Made by a program: the position numbers and the translations under genes. The notes beneath the pieces are model-generated. The model made no database searches. It was not told the DNA's origin and was given only the letters and a program-made list of their open reading frames with translations. Of a DNA stretch of 64,000 bases, positions 41,751 to 49,024 are shown one piece after another. Source of the DNA: Candidatus Neomicrothrix sp. UBA814 (GTDB lineage Bacteria > Actinomycetota > Acidimicrobiia > Acidimicrobiales > Poriferisodalaceae); the NCBI GenBank assembly GCA_002296525.1, contig DBIA01000008.1, forward strand, positions 19,648 to 83,647, written 5' to 3'. Positions within the stretch are counted from its first letter, which is position 1, and each line of letters begins with the position of its first letter.

Positions 41751-42632
41751 ATGAAGTTCGGTTATCTCACAGGCAATCACGCAGAAGGTATTCTCCCCGG
41801 CGATTTAGCAAGGGAGCTCGAGGCTCGTGGATTCGATTCGGTCTGGTTCCCAGAACACAGTCACATCCCAGTCGACAGGCGCAGCCCCTACCCAAACGGT
41901 GGGCCTCTTCCTGGAAGCTATTTCCACATGATGGACCCCTGGGTCTCAATAGCCGCAGCAGCTGCAGAGACGAGCACCCTGACGTTGGGGACGGGAATCT
42001 GCCTTCTACTTGAGCACGACCTGTTAGACCTTGCTTGCGCCGTCGCCACAGCAGATGTCTTGGCCGAGGGACGCGTCGTCATGGGAATAGGCGTCGGCTG
42101 GAACGAAGAAGAACTTGAAAATCACCGGCCTGATCTTCCCTTCAAAAAGCGGTATTCAGCAATGAGAGAACGAGTGGAGGCCCTCCGTACTGCGTGGCGC
42201 GACGAAGAAGCTAGCTTTTCGGGGACTTGGGACAGCTTCTCTACCTCATGGGTTTTCCCCAAACCCATCAAAGGCACCGTGCCTATAGCCCTAGGAAACG
42301 CCGGGCCACTAGGAATCCAGCATGCCGCTGAATATGCAGACGAGTGGGCTCCGATCGATGTAGGAGTAATGAACACAGATGGAAAGCCCGACGTCTTGGG
42401 AGGTATCCAGCGATTCCGAAACCTCGCCGACGAAGCAGGACGCGACGGATCTTCGATCCCTATCTCTCTCTACATTTGGGGGCGCCCAAGGCAAGAACGG
42501 CTTGAAGAATATGCCGAAGCTGGCGTCACTCAATTTGTTTTCACTCCGGTGAACTTTGACTTGCCTTCAGCAGATGAGACCCTGCGCTACATCGATGAAC
42601 TCACCTCAGCAATTGAGGAGTTTCGCTCTTAA
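41751..42632 (+). CDS. LLM-class F420-dependent oxidoreductase
   Basis: A 293-residue luciferase-like monooxygenase-superfamily protein. Family features are KFGYLTGNHAEG, FDSVWFPEHSHIP (about 32), TSTLTLGTGICLLLEHDLLDLACAVATADVLAEGRVVMGIGVGW (in pieces, about 80-125) and AAEYADEWAPI (about 205). The GVGWNEEELENH motif is typical of actinobacterial F420-dependent members; the electron donor is inferred. The substrate is unknown. It overlaps the convergent unknown gene by four bases. Confidence 0.9.
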   Translation: MKFGYLTGNHAEGILPGDLARELEARGFDSVWFPEHSHIPVDRRSPYPNGGPLPGSYFHMMDPWVSIAAAAAETSTLTLGTGICLLLEHDLLDLACAVATADVLAEGRVVMGIGVGWNEEELENHRPDLPFKKRYSAMRERVEALRTAWRDEEASFSGTWDSFSTSWVFPKPIKGTVPIALGNAGPLGIQHAAEYADEWAPIDVGVMNTDGKPDVLGGIQRFRNLADEAGRDGSSIPISLYIWGRPRQERLEEYAEAGVTQFVFTPVNFDLPSADETLRYIDELTSAIEEFRS

Positions 42633-43678
42633 TAGCTACTAGGGCGCCCCAACCTGGAAAGCCGCCAAAGAAACCTGTCGTCGCCACTATCAAGACGCTC
42701 TGGTAACTCCAGTCGTATTTCAGGGTCGAGAACCTCTAAAACCCCTTCCCATAGCCCCGATATCCCATCCATCCATTCGGGAGTGCTCTCCGCTTCTAGC
42801 CCCCTCATGAGGCGCCAGGTTTCCTGTGTCACTTCGTTACCGTCCAGTGTCACCACATCACCCTGAGCTTCGAGCAGACCTGCCAAAATTTCGCCAGGAT
42901 TATCGGTTCCCAACTTCTCTCTCACCACAGACGAGTACTGCATGCCTATTTTGCGACCCGTACGACGCAAAAGGCCTTGCGCAACAATTGGTCCCAGCTC
43001 TTCGGAGATAACAGGAACAAGATTACGGATGTAGTCCATACTGTAATTTCGAGCAGCCTTGGCTCTTCTCTCCGCAGGCCAATCGTCACTATCTAGGGTT
43101 GGAAGATTTTCGACAACAATCGGGGGACAATTTTCCCCAAAACGAAATCTCAGCCTCTTTTCTGGCGGCAACGGTTCTTGCTCTTGGATGTAGTAGCCCT
43201 CTAAGCCTGGCATGGCATCAACTGTCTGCCCAGTGCAGACAAACCCCAGACAAGGGTTTCCTAAGAGCACACCATTATTAGCATGCCAGCCCCACAGCAT
43301 CGCTCTTGATATCTCCGTCGGTATCCCAGCAATCGCGGCACCATCAAAAATCCAACGAGGAGGGACATATTTAACCCAAGCTTTGCTGTCAGATTCAGCC
43401 ACATAAACAACCGAGACGCCTCCCAGATGATTCGAGAGATAGTGATATTTAGCGCACGCAACGGCATCGGGCTCTTCGGCCAGCCCCAGCTTCTGCAGCC
43501 CTGGCAAGAACCGCTCTTCTTGCTGACGTCGAAACAGACTTTTAACTATTTTGGCGCTTCGCTCAGTTCCTACTTCGACAACCATCGCAAGGATCAGACC
43601 CGTCAGATATCGATGCAGGAGCTCTCCTATAGCGCCGTAGCCACCACCTCGAGCATCCATAGGTTTAGATAGAGCCAT
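42629..43678 (-). CDS. Conserved hypothetical protein, 349 residues
   Basis: I do not recognise this protein. It is soluble, with a helical N-terminal part (residues 10-70; GELLHRYLTGLILAM), a central beta-rich part with CAKYHYLSNHLGGVSVVYVAESDSKAWVKY-like strands, and a C-terminal helical part (GPIVAQGLLRRTGRKIGMQYSSVV). The layout recalls proteins of the L-2-amino-thiazoline-4-carboxylate-hydrolase-like/V4R-like sort, but no catalytic motif is clear. It is the last of three minus-strand genes with a nitroreductase and a GNAT-like protein, separated by 18 and 16 bases. Confidence 0.7.
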   Translation of the reverse strand: MALSKPMDARGGGYGAIGELLHRYLTGLILAMVVEVGTERSAKIVKSLFRRQQEERFLPGLQKLGLAEEPDAVACAKYHYLSNHLGGVSVVYVAESDSKAWVKYVPPRWIFDGAAIAGIPTEISRAMLWGWHANNGVLLGNPCLGFVCTGQTVDAMPGLEGYYIQEQEPLPPEKRLRFRFGENCPPIVVENLPTLDSDDWPAERRAKAARNYSMDYIRNLVPVISEELGPIVAQGLLRRTGRKIGMQYSSVVREKLGTDNPGEILAGLLEAQGDVVTLDGNEVTQETWRLMRGLEAESTPEWMDGISGLWEGVLEVLDPEIRLELPERLDSGDDRFLWRLSRLGRPSSY

Positions 43679-43696
43679 ATTGAAGGATTTCTCTCA

Positions 43697-44311
43697 TCAC
43701 CAGCCACCTCGATGAACTACCGCTTCCATGCCACCTTCAGTTGGCCTACGCACCTCATTTGCCGACCGCCCGGGCTGTTCACCAGAGGGATCCGGCCAAC
43801 CCAGAGCTACGGTGCCAACAGGCAGACGTCCGGCAGGGACCCCAATCGCCTTTGCGACTTTCGAGGCTTTGTCGAACATTCCGAAAAAGAGGACACCAAG
43901 ACCTTCGTTAATAGCTGCAAGCTGCAAGACCATCGCAGCGAAGCTGCTATCAACGAGCCAATACGGCGTACCCCACATTTCCATGCCCTGCCCTAGCCCG
44001 GTCGCCTGCTTATCGCTCCGGCTATATCGCTCCAAATATGCGTCAGGGTTCGCCCATATAGTAATGATGGCAGGGGCATCCAAAAGGTTGGACCACCGGA
44101 ACGTCTCTCTCCGTTCTCTGGGCAAGGTCACATCCCAATAGATTGAAGTTTGATCTCCTTCTAAAACAACAAAATCAAACCCCTGAGTATTGCCGGCTGA
44201 TGGCACATGCCGAGCTTGTTCAAGAACCCGACTTAACACCACTTCAGGTATTGGGTCGCGCAGAAACGAGCGTGTCATTTTTCGCTTGTGAATCAGTTCG
44301 GAGAATTCCAC
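43697..44311 (-). CDS. Nitroreductase-family protein
   Basis: A 204-residue FMN-dependent nitroreductase-fold protein. HKRKMTRSFLRDPIPEVVLSRVLEQARHVPSAGNTQGFDFVVL matches the family start in pieces (Arg and Ser-x-x-Asn contact FMN), DSSFAAMVLQLAAINEGLGVLFFGMFD is the dimer core, and LPVGTVALGWPDPS the C-terminal signature. Possible roles are reduction of nitro, quinone or F420-linked substrates. It begins with GTG and follows the upstream gene by 16 bases. Confidence 0.88.
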   Translation of the reverse strand: MEFSELIHKRKMTRSFLRDPIPEVVLSRVLEQARHVPSAGNTQGFDFVVLEGDQTSIYWDVTLPRERRETFRWSNLLDAPAIITIWANPDAYLERYSRSDKQATGLGQGMEMWGTPYWLVDSSFAAMVLQLAAINEGLGVLFFGMFDKASKVAKAIGVPAGRLPVGTVALGWPDPSGEQPGRSANEVRRPTEGGMEAVVHRGGW

Positions 44312-44327
44312 AAGCTGAGACGCAGAG

Positions 44328-44993
44328 CTAGAGCAGCTTGGCGAGCTTCTCGCGGGTCGCCCATCCGAAGGTCACAAGAGCATCGCCCTTGGCCGCATCG
44401 TGCCCATCAAAAAGAGCAGCTACCTCTGGCTTAATGCTTTCAGGTTTTGCGGAGTTATGACTGAGCACCAACGACGGTAAGCCTTCGCCATATACGCGAA
44501 ACTCCTTTGCTTTGTATTCGCCTCGGACGTCAAAGCGTTTCGCTAGCCGCCTGCCCCATGCGCGGTCCTCACCGTTTGCTTCGTAGCCCGGCCGGGGAAC
44601 AACTCGGCTCAGCGACTTGTAGGCGTCGAAAGCAGCTGGATCGCACATTTGCGATGCGACTAAGACATCTTCGTCGGGGAAAGCAAGAACGGCACGACGC
44701 ATTTGATCCGTAATCATTGCTTTTAGAGCGCCATCTCTACGACTGCTCCGACGAACCGCCGCAAGTCCGATCAACACTGTCGGGTCGCCTCCCACTCGTT
44801 CGAGGGTGCAAAAGCCATACGCCGATAGCTTGTTGCCGTCTCTAACTTGTGTCACCAGAACCCAGGCATCTCTTTGCTTAGACAGTTCACCAACATCAAA
44901 AATGATTGGTTCATCCTCAATAAGGTCGGCCATCTCCTCAAGCTCAGCGTCGCTTAGGGCAGTGCAATCTTTAGTTTCGACCGTCAGGGCCAT
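44328..44993 (-). CDS. Hypothetical protein with weak GNAT-like character
   Basis: A 221-residue soluble protein. The middle part (WVLVTQVRDGNKLSAYGFCTLERVGGDPTVLIGLAAVRR, in pieces) and the following RDGALKAMITDQMRRAVLAFPDEDVLVASQ resemble the strand-loop-helix of a GNAT acetyltransferase, but the acetyl-CoA loop Q/RxxGxG/A is not clear. Function not assigned. First of three genes likely transcribed together toward 42629. Confidence 0.7.
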   Translation of the reverse strand: MALTVETKDCTALSDAELEEMADLIEDEPIIFDVGELSKQRDAWVLVTQVRDGNKLSAYGFCTLERVGGDPTVLIGLAAVRRSSRRDGALKAMITDQMRRAVLAFPDEDVLVASQMCDPAAFDAYKSLSRVVPRPGYEANGEDRAWGRRLAKRFDVRGEYKAKEFRVYGEGLPSLVLSHNSAKPESIKPEVAALFDGHDAAKGDALVTFGWATREKLAKLL

Positions 44994-45072
44994 CAGGAAT
45001 TTTCCTTCATCGGTACTCGTCGGTGTACTAGTTCAGTCGATAATTGACTATTGAGCAAAACGATCTCGGTCC

Positions 45073-45603
45073 TCACAGATATACCCCTCCGGGTCGGGGG
45101 TCCTGTTCACCGCCGCTCGGAGCCATGTCGCCACCTGCTCCCGGCGGTAAGGCTCCTTGTCTCATCTCCATGAGCTGACGTTGCGCCATCATCTGCTGCG
45201 CCGCAACCGCGGCTTGAATTCCGTGGAACAATCCCTCGAGCCAGCCCACAAGCTGAGCTTGCGCAACACGCAACTCTGCTTCAGATGGCGATTCGGAACT
45301 GAAAGGCAATGCCAATCTCGCTAACTCTTCGCGCAACTCAGGAGCAAGGGCCTCAGACAACTCCGTAACCGACTGTTCATAGATTTCCCGCATACGGTCA
45401 CGGCTGGCTTCATCCAACTGCGCTTCGCGTACTTCATCGAGAAGGGTTCTAATCATCGACCCAATACGCATAACCTTCGCTGGCTCTGAGATCGCAGGAG
45501 GTTCTTCCTCGCCTTCTGGCGCGCCATGGGGCTCGATCAATTCAACGTGCTCGTCTACTGAAGCGGACGACCCGCCGGTAGGGTCTCGGTACTGCTCGAC
45601 CAT
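45073..45603 (-). CDS. bpa: Bacterial proteasome activator (Bpa/PafE)
   Basis: A 176-residue protein of the DUF2587/Bpa family, ATP-independent ring activators of the actinobacterial 20S proteasome. The core (about residues 40-140) has KVMRIGSMIRTLLDEVREAQLDEASRDRM and LVGWLEGLFHGIQAAVAAQQM segments forming the four-helix bundle. A Gly/Pro-rich flexible tail ends in Gly-Gly-Val-Tyr-Leu, matching the GQYL motif that docks PafE and Mpa on the proteasome. It is leaderless (TAGGAT 6 bases upstream). No prcA/prcB or mpa is in the window. Confidence 0.94.
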   Translation of the reverse strand: MVEQYRDPTGGSSASVDEHVELIEPHGAPEGEEEPPAISEPAKVMRIGSMIRTLLDEVREAQLDEASRDRMREIYEQSVTELSEALAPELREELARLALPFSSESPSEAELRVAQAQLVGWLEGLFHGIQAAVAAQQMMAQRQLMEMRQGALPPGAGGDMAPSGGEQDPRPGGVYL

Positions 45604-45609
45604 ATAGAA

Positions 45610-45615
45610 ATCCTA
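45610..45615 (-). promoter_or_regulatory. Putative -10 element of bpa (leaderless)
   Basis: TAGGAT on the minus strand lies 6 bases before ATG 45603. The embedded AGGA could also act as a weak ribosome-binding site. Confidence 0.45.
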
Positions 45616-45644
45616 CCGGTGTCGTTGCTGAGAGCGGCCGGGAA

Positions 45645-46742
45645 TTACTTGGAGAAGCTGAGAAAGGGCACAAGCATTTCATCCGCTGTTAAAGAGCCAT
45701 GTCTAGCGACTAGGTGCGGAGAGTCAGGAAGTCGTGGATCCAGAATGGCTACTGGGTCACGGGCCACAATTGCCACATCGCCCATTCGTCGCCGAGCTTC
45801 ATTGGATACATATGCTCCAAACCATTGCTCGTCGAGGATCTGTTCTCGAGACACAATCCAAGCAGCATCTGCATAAATCTGGGCTGCATCCATGACAGAC
45901 TCCGGGCTTTCGTTGTCAGCGTGCAACCACAGGAACCTGGCTTCCCCTGAAGTCATTGACGTTCGACGCACAATCTCCTCGTCGAGTTGAAGAATCCTGT
46001 CGCTCACTTCAACCATCCCGTGGTCTGCGGTAACTATTAGAACTGCTTCTTCTGGTAACTCATGAACTATCCGCTCCGCCAGTGCATCCACAAACCTCAG
46101 CTCATCTTGGTAGTGCTTACCTAGGCCGTGAACGTGAGCGATCTTGTCGACGCCGTCGTAGTAGGCGTAGACAAACGGAACCCCCGTTTCAACTTGATCG
46201 ATAATTTCGGTCATCAAGGTCGCTGGAGACCACCACCCGCGAAACTGGCCGTTTCGGAGGTGAGCTTGAGTGAACCCCGTGGTTTGAAACTCAGCGCGCG
46301 TTAGTGCTGGCGGGTGGGTCCCTAGAAATGGTTCAACGGGTTGGAACTCTATTGGTGGCAATTCGCCAATCATTGATTTCCCCCCGACGGACCAACGAAG
46401 ACAGTTCAAGAGTCCTTGATGCGTCGGAATTTTGTACCCGATTACACCGTGCTCACCTGGCGGCACGCCTGTCGTTATCGACGTAAGAGCTGATGCGGTG
46501 GTACTAGGAGCGACGGTGGTAATCGCAGTGGCGGAACCCTCAGTTAGAAAACGCAGATTGTCTTGATGATCTTTGAATTGATTCCAACCGAGCCCGTCCA
46601 GGACTAGCAAAACCACGCAATCGGCTCCAAGGATGCTTTCTGATACGAGCGAATTGGCCTGATTGGTCAAAATCGCCGGCACGATTGAAGACACCGACAT
46701 CTCCCCATGCGTGGGTATCAATATTTGTCGCTCGTCACTCAT
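45645..46742 (-). CDS. Alkaline-phosphatase-superfamily phosphodiesterase
   Basis: A 365-residue protein of the type I phosphodiesterase/nucleotide pyrophosphatase family. Metal and nucleophile residues are visible: Asp in VLLVLDGLGWNQF (about 50), the Thr in STTASALTSITTG (about 83), Asp and His in YYDGVDKIAHVHG (about 195), Asp-His in VTADHGM (about 240) and His in VARHGSLTADEM near the end. No signal peptide is seen, so it acts in the cytoplasm. Substrate unknown. Confidence 0.88.
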   Translation of the reverse strand: MSDERQILIPTHGEMSVSSIVPAILTNQANSLVSESILGADCVVLLVLDGLGWNQFKDHQDNLRFLTEGSATAITTVAPSTTASALTSITTGVPPGEHGVIGYKIPTHQGLLNCLRWSVGGKSMIGELPPIEFQPVEPFLGTHPPALTRAEFQTTGFTQAHLRNGQFRGWWSPATLMTEIIDQVETGVPFVYAYYDGVDKIAHVHGLGKHYQDELRFVDALAERIVHELPEEAVLIVTADHGMVEVSDRILQLDEEIVRRTSMTSGEARFLWLHADNESPESVMDAAQIYADAAWIVSREQILDEQWFGAYVSNEARRRMGDVAIVARDPVAILDPRLPDSPHLVARHGSLTADEMLVPFLSFSK

Positions 46743-46851
46743 TGCGAAACCTTCGATCGCAGTGAGTCTTCATCGGATGACCTTCGCACCAAGGTCTTCT
46801 GGAGGAAGTTTCTCCAGGCCTGTTGTGTGGGCGCCTCACCCAACATGGACT

Positions 46852-47793
46852 TCATTGGAAATCATTTGCACTTCGGTTTTGCTCTCTGAAAGCTGTGAGA
46901 GCCGCTTCAAAATCTGCGGGGGGTTCTGAGGCAAACTGCATGGCTTCCCCCGACGTGGGGTGAGTGAACGCAAGCTCTGCGGCGTGGAGAAGGGGGCGAC
47001 CGATCTCAAATGGGTCTGGCTTTCCATAGACAGAATCTCCCAAGACCGGCGCTCCTATCGCTTGCAGATGCACCCGAATTTGATGTGTTCGCCCTGTGTC
47101 CAAGACACATCGTAGCAATGATGCCGGGATGGGATTTTCCCACCGTTCCAACACTTCATAGTGCGTTCTAGCTTCGCGACCTCCTTGTGTCACGGTCATT
47201 TTCGTTCGAGCGCGCCTACTCCGACCGATGGGGGCATCAACAGTTCCACGGGGCGCTTCGGGAGATCCTGAGACAAGTGTTAAGTAACTTCGATGAATTT
47301 CTCGTGCCGACAAGGCCTCAGTGAGGTTGTGCAATGCCTCGTTAGTTCTGGCACAGAGCAACAGGCCACTAGTTTCACGATCGAGGCGGTGGACTATCCC
47401 AGGTCGCTCCTCGGGTCCCACATCGGCTATTTCTGGGTAACGAGCGAGCAATCCGTGAGCCAAGGTTCCGTCGGAGCGTCCGGCGCCCGGATGAACTACT
47501 AGCCCCACCGGTTTGTCTACGACCAAAAGGCAATCGTCCTCATAAACCATCCGAAATTGAATCGTGGGGTCCCCCAACAGGGCGACTGCTCCAGATTCAG
47601 CCTCAGGCATCTTCACTTCTAAGTTTTCGCCTGTCGCAACCCGGAGGGAACCGCTGGTAACGGGCTGTTCGTTGTGAAGTATTTTGCCTTCAGAAATTAA
47701 CTGAGCGATGACACTGCGGCTCAGCCCGGTCATGAGGGCAGCTACGCGGTCAATTCGCTCGCCATCAAGAGCGCTGGGAATCTCATCATGCAA
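46852..47793 (-). CDS. rluD: Pseudouridine synthase, RluD/RluA family
   Basis: A 313-residue enzyme that isomerises uridines in 23S rRNA. An S4 RNA-binding domain covers about residues 10-70 (RIDRVAALMTGLSRSVIAQLISEG), then the catalytic Asp is in GIVHRLDRETSGLLL (about 137) and the later RTHQIRVHLQAIGAPVLGDSVYG motif (about 235). The start overlaps lspA by eight bases. The lspA-rluD pair is a common neighbour set in bacteria and supports both calls. Confidence 0.93.
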   Translation of the reverse strand: MHDEIPSALDGERIDRVAALMTGLSRSVIAQLISEGKILHNEQPVTSGSLRVATGENLEVKMPEAESGAVALLGDPTIQFRMVYEDDCLLVVDKPVGLVVHPGAGRSDGTLAHGLLARYPEIADVGPEERPGIVHRLDRETSGLLLCARTNEALHNLTEALSAREIHRSYLTLVSGSPEAPRGTVDAPIGRSRRARTKMTVTQGGREARTHYEVLERWENPIPASLLRCVLDTGRTHQIRVHLQAIGAPVLGDSVYGKPDPFEIGRPLLHAAELAFTHPTSGEAMQFASEPPADFEAALTAFREQNRSANDFQ

Positions 47794-48274
47794 TGTTTTC
47801 GCCCTCTCGTTGATCTATCCATAGTCTCAGACTAAGGACGATCACGCCGATCACGATTGCTGAGTCAGCGATGTTAAAGACGGGCCAAAATTGCAGGTCG
47901 ATAAAATCAACGACCGCTCCACGACCCCATCTAGGTGCCCGGAAAGCTCTATCAAGCAAATTTCCCGAGGCGCCCCCCAAAATAAATCCGAGCGCCAGTG
48001 TTGACAGCGGACCCGAAAATCGAACCCTGATCTTCCATAAAACGACCACCACTCCAAGAGCAACGACCCCTAGAACAGGTCCTAGGCCTTGTCCGGTACT
48101 AAACGCGAAACCCGTGTTGGAAGTGAGATGGAATTGAAGTTTCCAGATAATTCCAATAGTTCTGTCGTCCAAGGCATTTACGGCCCACCACTTGGTCAAC
48201 TGGTCCAGAACAGCAACCGAAATTGATATCAGTGCGATCGCATTACTTGATGGCACTTTCCGAAGAGCAGCCAC
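47786..48274 (-). CDS. lspA: Lipoprotein signal peptidase (signal peptidase II)
   Basis: LspA cleaves the signal peptide of prolipoproteins in the membrane. The protein has four membrane helices and the two catalytic Asp motifs: GGASGNLLDRAF and FNIADSAIVIG, with the NTGFAFS motif between helices 1 and 2. I chose GTG 48274 (162 residues) because GGTGA lies just upstream and it begins right after the upstream stop; longer frames to 48379 would run 100 bases into that gene. The cytochrome c lipoprotein in this window is a possible substrate. Confidence 0.93.
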   Translation of the reverse strand: MAALRKVPSSNAIALISISVAVLDQLTKWWAVNALDDRTIGIIWKLQFHLTSNTGFAFSTGQGLGPVLGVVALGVVVVLWKIRVRFSGPLSTLALGFILGGASGNLLDRAFRAPRWGRGAVVDFIDLQFWPVFNIADSAIVIGVIVLSLRLWIDQREGENIA

Positions 48275-48278
48275 GGGG

Positions 48279-48872
48279 TCACCGCCACGACATGCCAGTG
48301 GCTTTCTCCTCAACTCGTTTGTCCGCATGTGGAATGGCCTCCAAGCGTTCTTTCGGTATAGGCAGTCCAGATACGACACTTATGCCGTACGTGTCTTTCT
48401 TGATGCGCTCCAGTGCAGCATCAATTTCCTGAATCGCCTCTCTCGCCTGCGCCGAAAGCTGCAAATCTCGATCCCGTTCAACGGCTATTGAATCGCCCTC
48501 GCCAGACTCTTCGTCGAATTGCACGTCTCCAGGCTCCCTGTCGCGAGCGAGCTGGTCAGCCTCGGCCTCTAGAAACTCTGCGTGTTGGGTGTAGCGACCT
48601 CGCTCTGCGAGAAGGGCTTCGCGCTGTTTTTTAAGCCACTCGGCACTAAACCGCGCTTTCGCCGAAGTCTTCTTCTTGTCAACAGGCTTCTTCTTCGCGG
48701 GAGCCTTCTTCTTCGCGGGAGCCTTCTTCTTGGCAGGAGCCTTCTTTTTCGAAGAAACTCTCTTCGCTACCACCTTTTTTTTGGCAGGAGCCTTCTTGGC
48801 TACCACCTTTTTTTTGGCAGGAGCCTTCTTGGCTACTGCCTTCTTTTTCGCTACTGCCTTTTTTTTCGCCAT
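48279..48872 (-). CDS. DksA/TraR-like protein with histone-H1-like Lys/Ala tail, zinc ligands lost
   Basis: A 197-residue protein in two parts. Residues 1-75 are Lys/Ala/Pro repeats (AKKKAPAKKK), like histone H1 tails, and should bind DNA or RNA. Residues 76-197 follow the DksA/TraR layout: a coiled coil (EWLKKQREALLAERGRY; IQEIDAALERIKKDTYG) and the globular RLEAIPHA segment. The four Cys that hold zinc in DksA are Ser, Ser, Arg and Glu here. The gene may modulate RNA polymerase or act as a nucleoid protein. It is divergent from ileS and AGGTGA precedes the ATG. Confidence 0.85.
   Translation of the reverse strand: MAKKKAVAKKKAVAKKAPAKKKVVAKKAPAKKKVVAKRVSSKKKAPAKKKAPAKKKAPAKKKPVDKKKTSAKARFSAEWLKKQREALLAERGRYTQHAEFLEAEADQLARDREPGDVQFDEESGEGDSIAVERDRDLQLSAQAREAIQEIDAALERIKKDTYGISVVSGLPIPKERLEAIPHADKRVEEKATGMSWR
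48696..48749 (-). repeat. 18-base tandem repeat inside the DksA-like gene
   Basis: Three head-to-tail copies of an 18-base unit (two identical CGCGGGAGCCTTCTTCTT copies on the plus strand, the third slightly changed) encode the KKKAPA repeat. It follows the amino-acid repeat of the tail and is not a CRISPR. Confidence 0.85.
48766..48831 (-). repeat. 33-base tandem repeat with A8 tracts
   Basis: Two identical 33-base units (48766-48798 and 48799-48831) encode an 11-residue KKVVAKKAPAK repeat. Each includes an eight-A tract on the coding strand (48775-48782 and 48808-48815); a third such tract is at 48859-48866, close to the start codon. Confidence 0.9.
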
Positions 48873-49024
48873 AACTCACCTGCCGAATAGTCGTGTTCGA
48901 AAAGGTGTCGCATCATAGCCTTCCAGACTCACTTACCGACGGACCATCCTAAGAAGCGTTAAATAACAGGCAAACAAATTCCAGACGGTAGCTTGAATAG
49001 TTGCACGGCAGATCAGGACACCCC

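Noticed and set aside
48275..48379. Longer LspA start at 48379 or 48328
   Set aside because: These would add 18-35 charged residues and overlap the DksA-like gene; GTG 48274 has its own ribosome-binding site and gives the usual protein length.
48696..48831. CRISPR-like array
   Set aside because: The repeats are contiguous and code for the Lys/Ala tail in frame; there are no unique spacers.
48873..49024. T-box riboswitch upstream of ileS
   Set aside because: Some actinobacterial ileS genes have one, but the 150-base gap to the divergent gene shows no GGGTGG-type T-box bulge and no Ile specifier stem that I can find.
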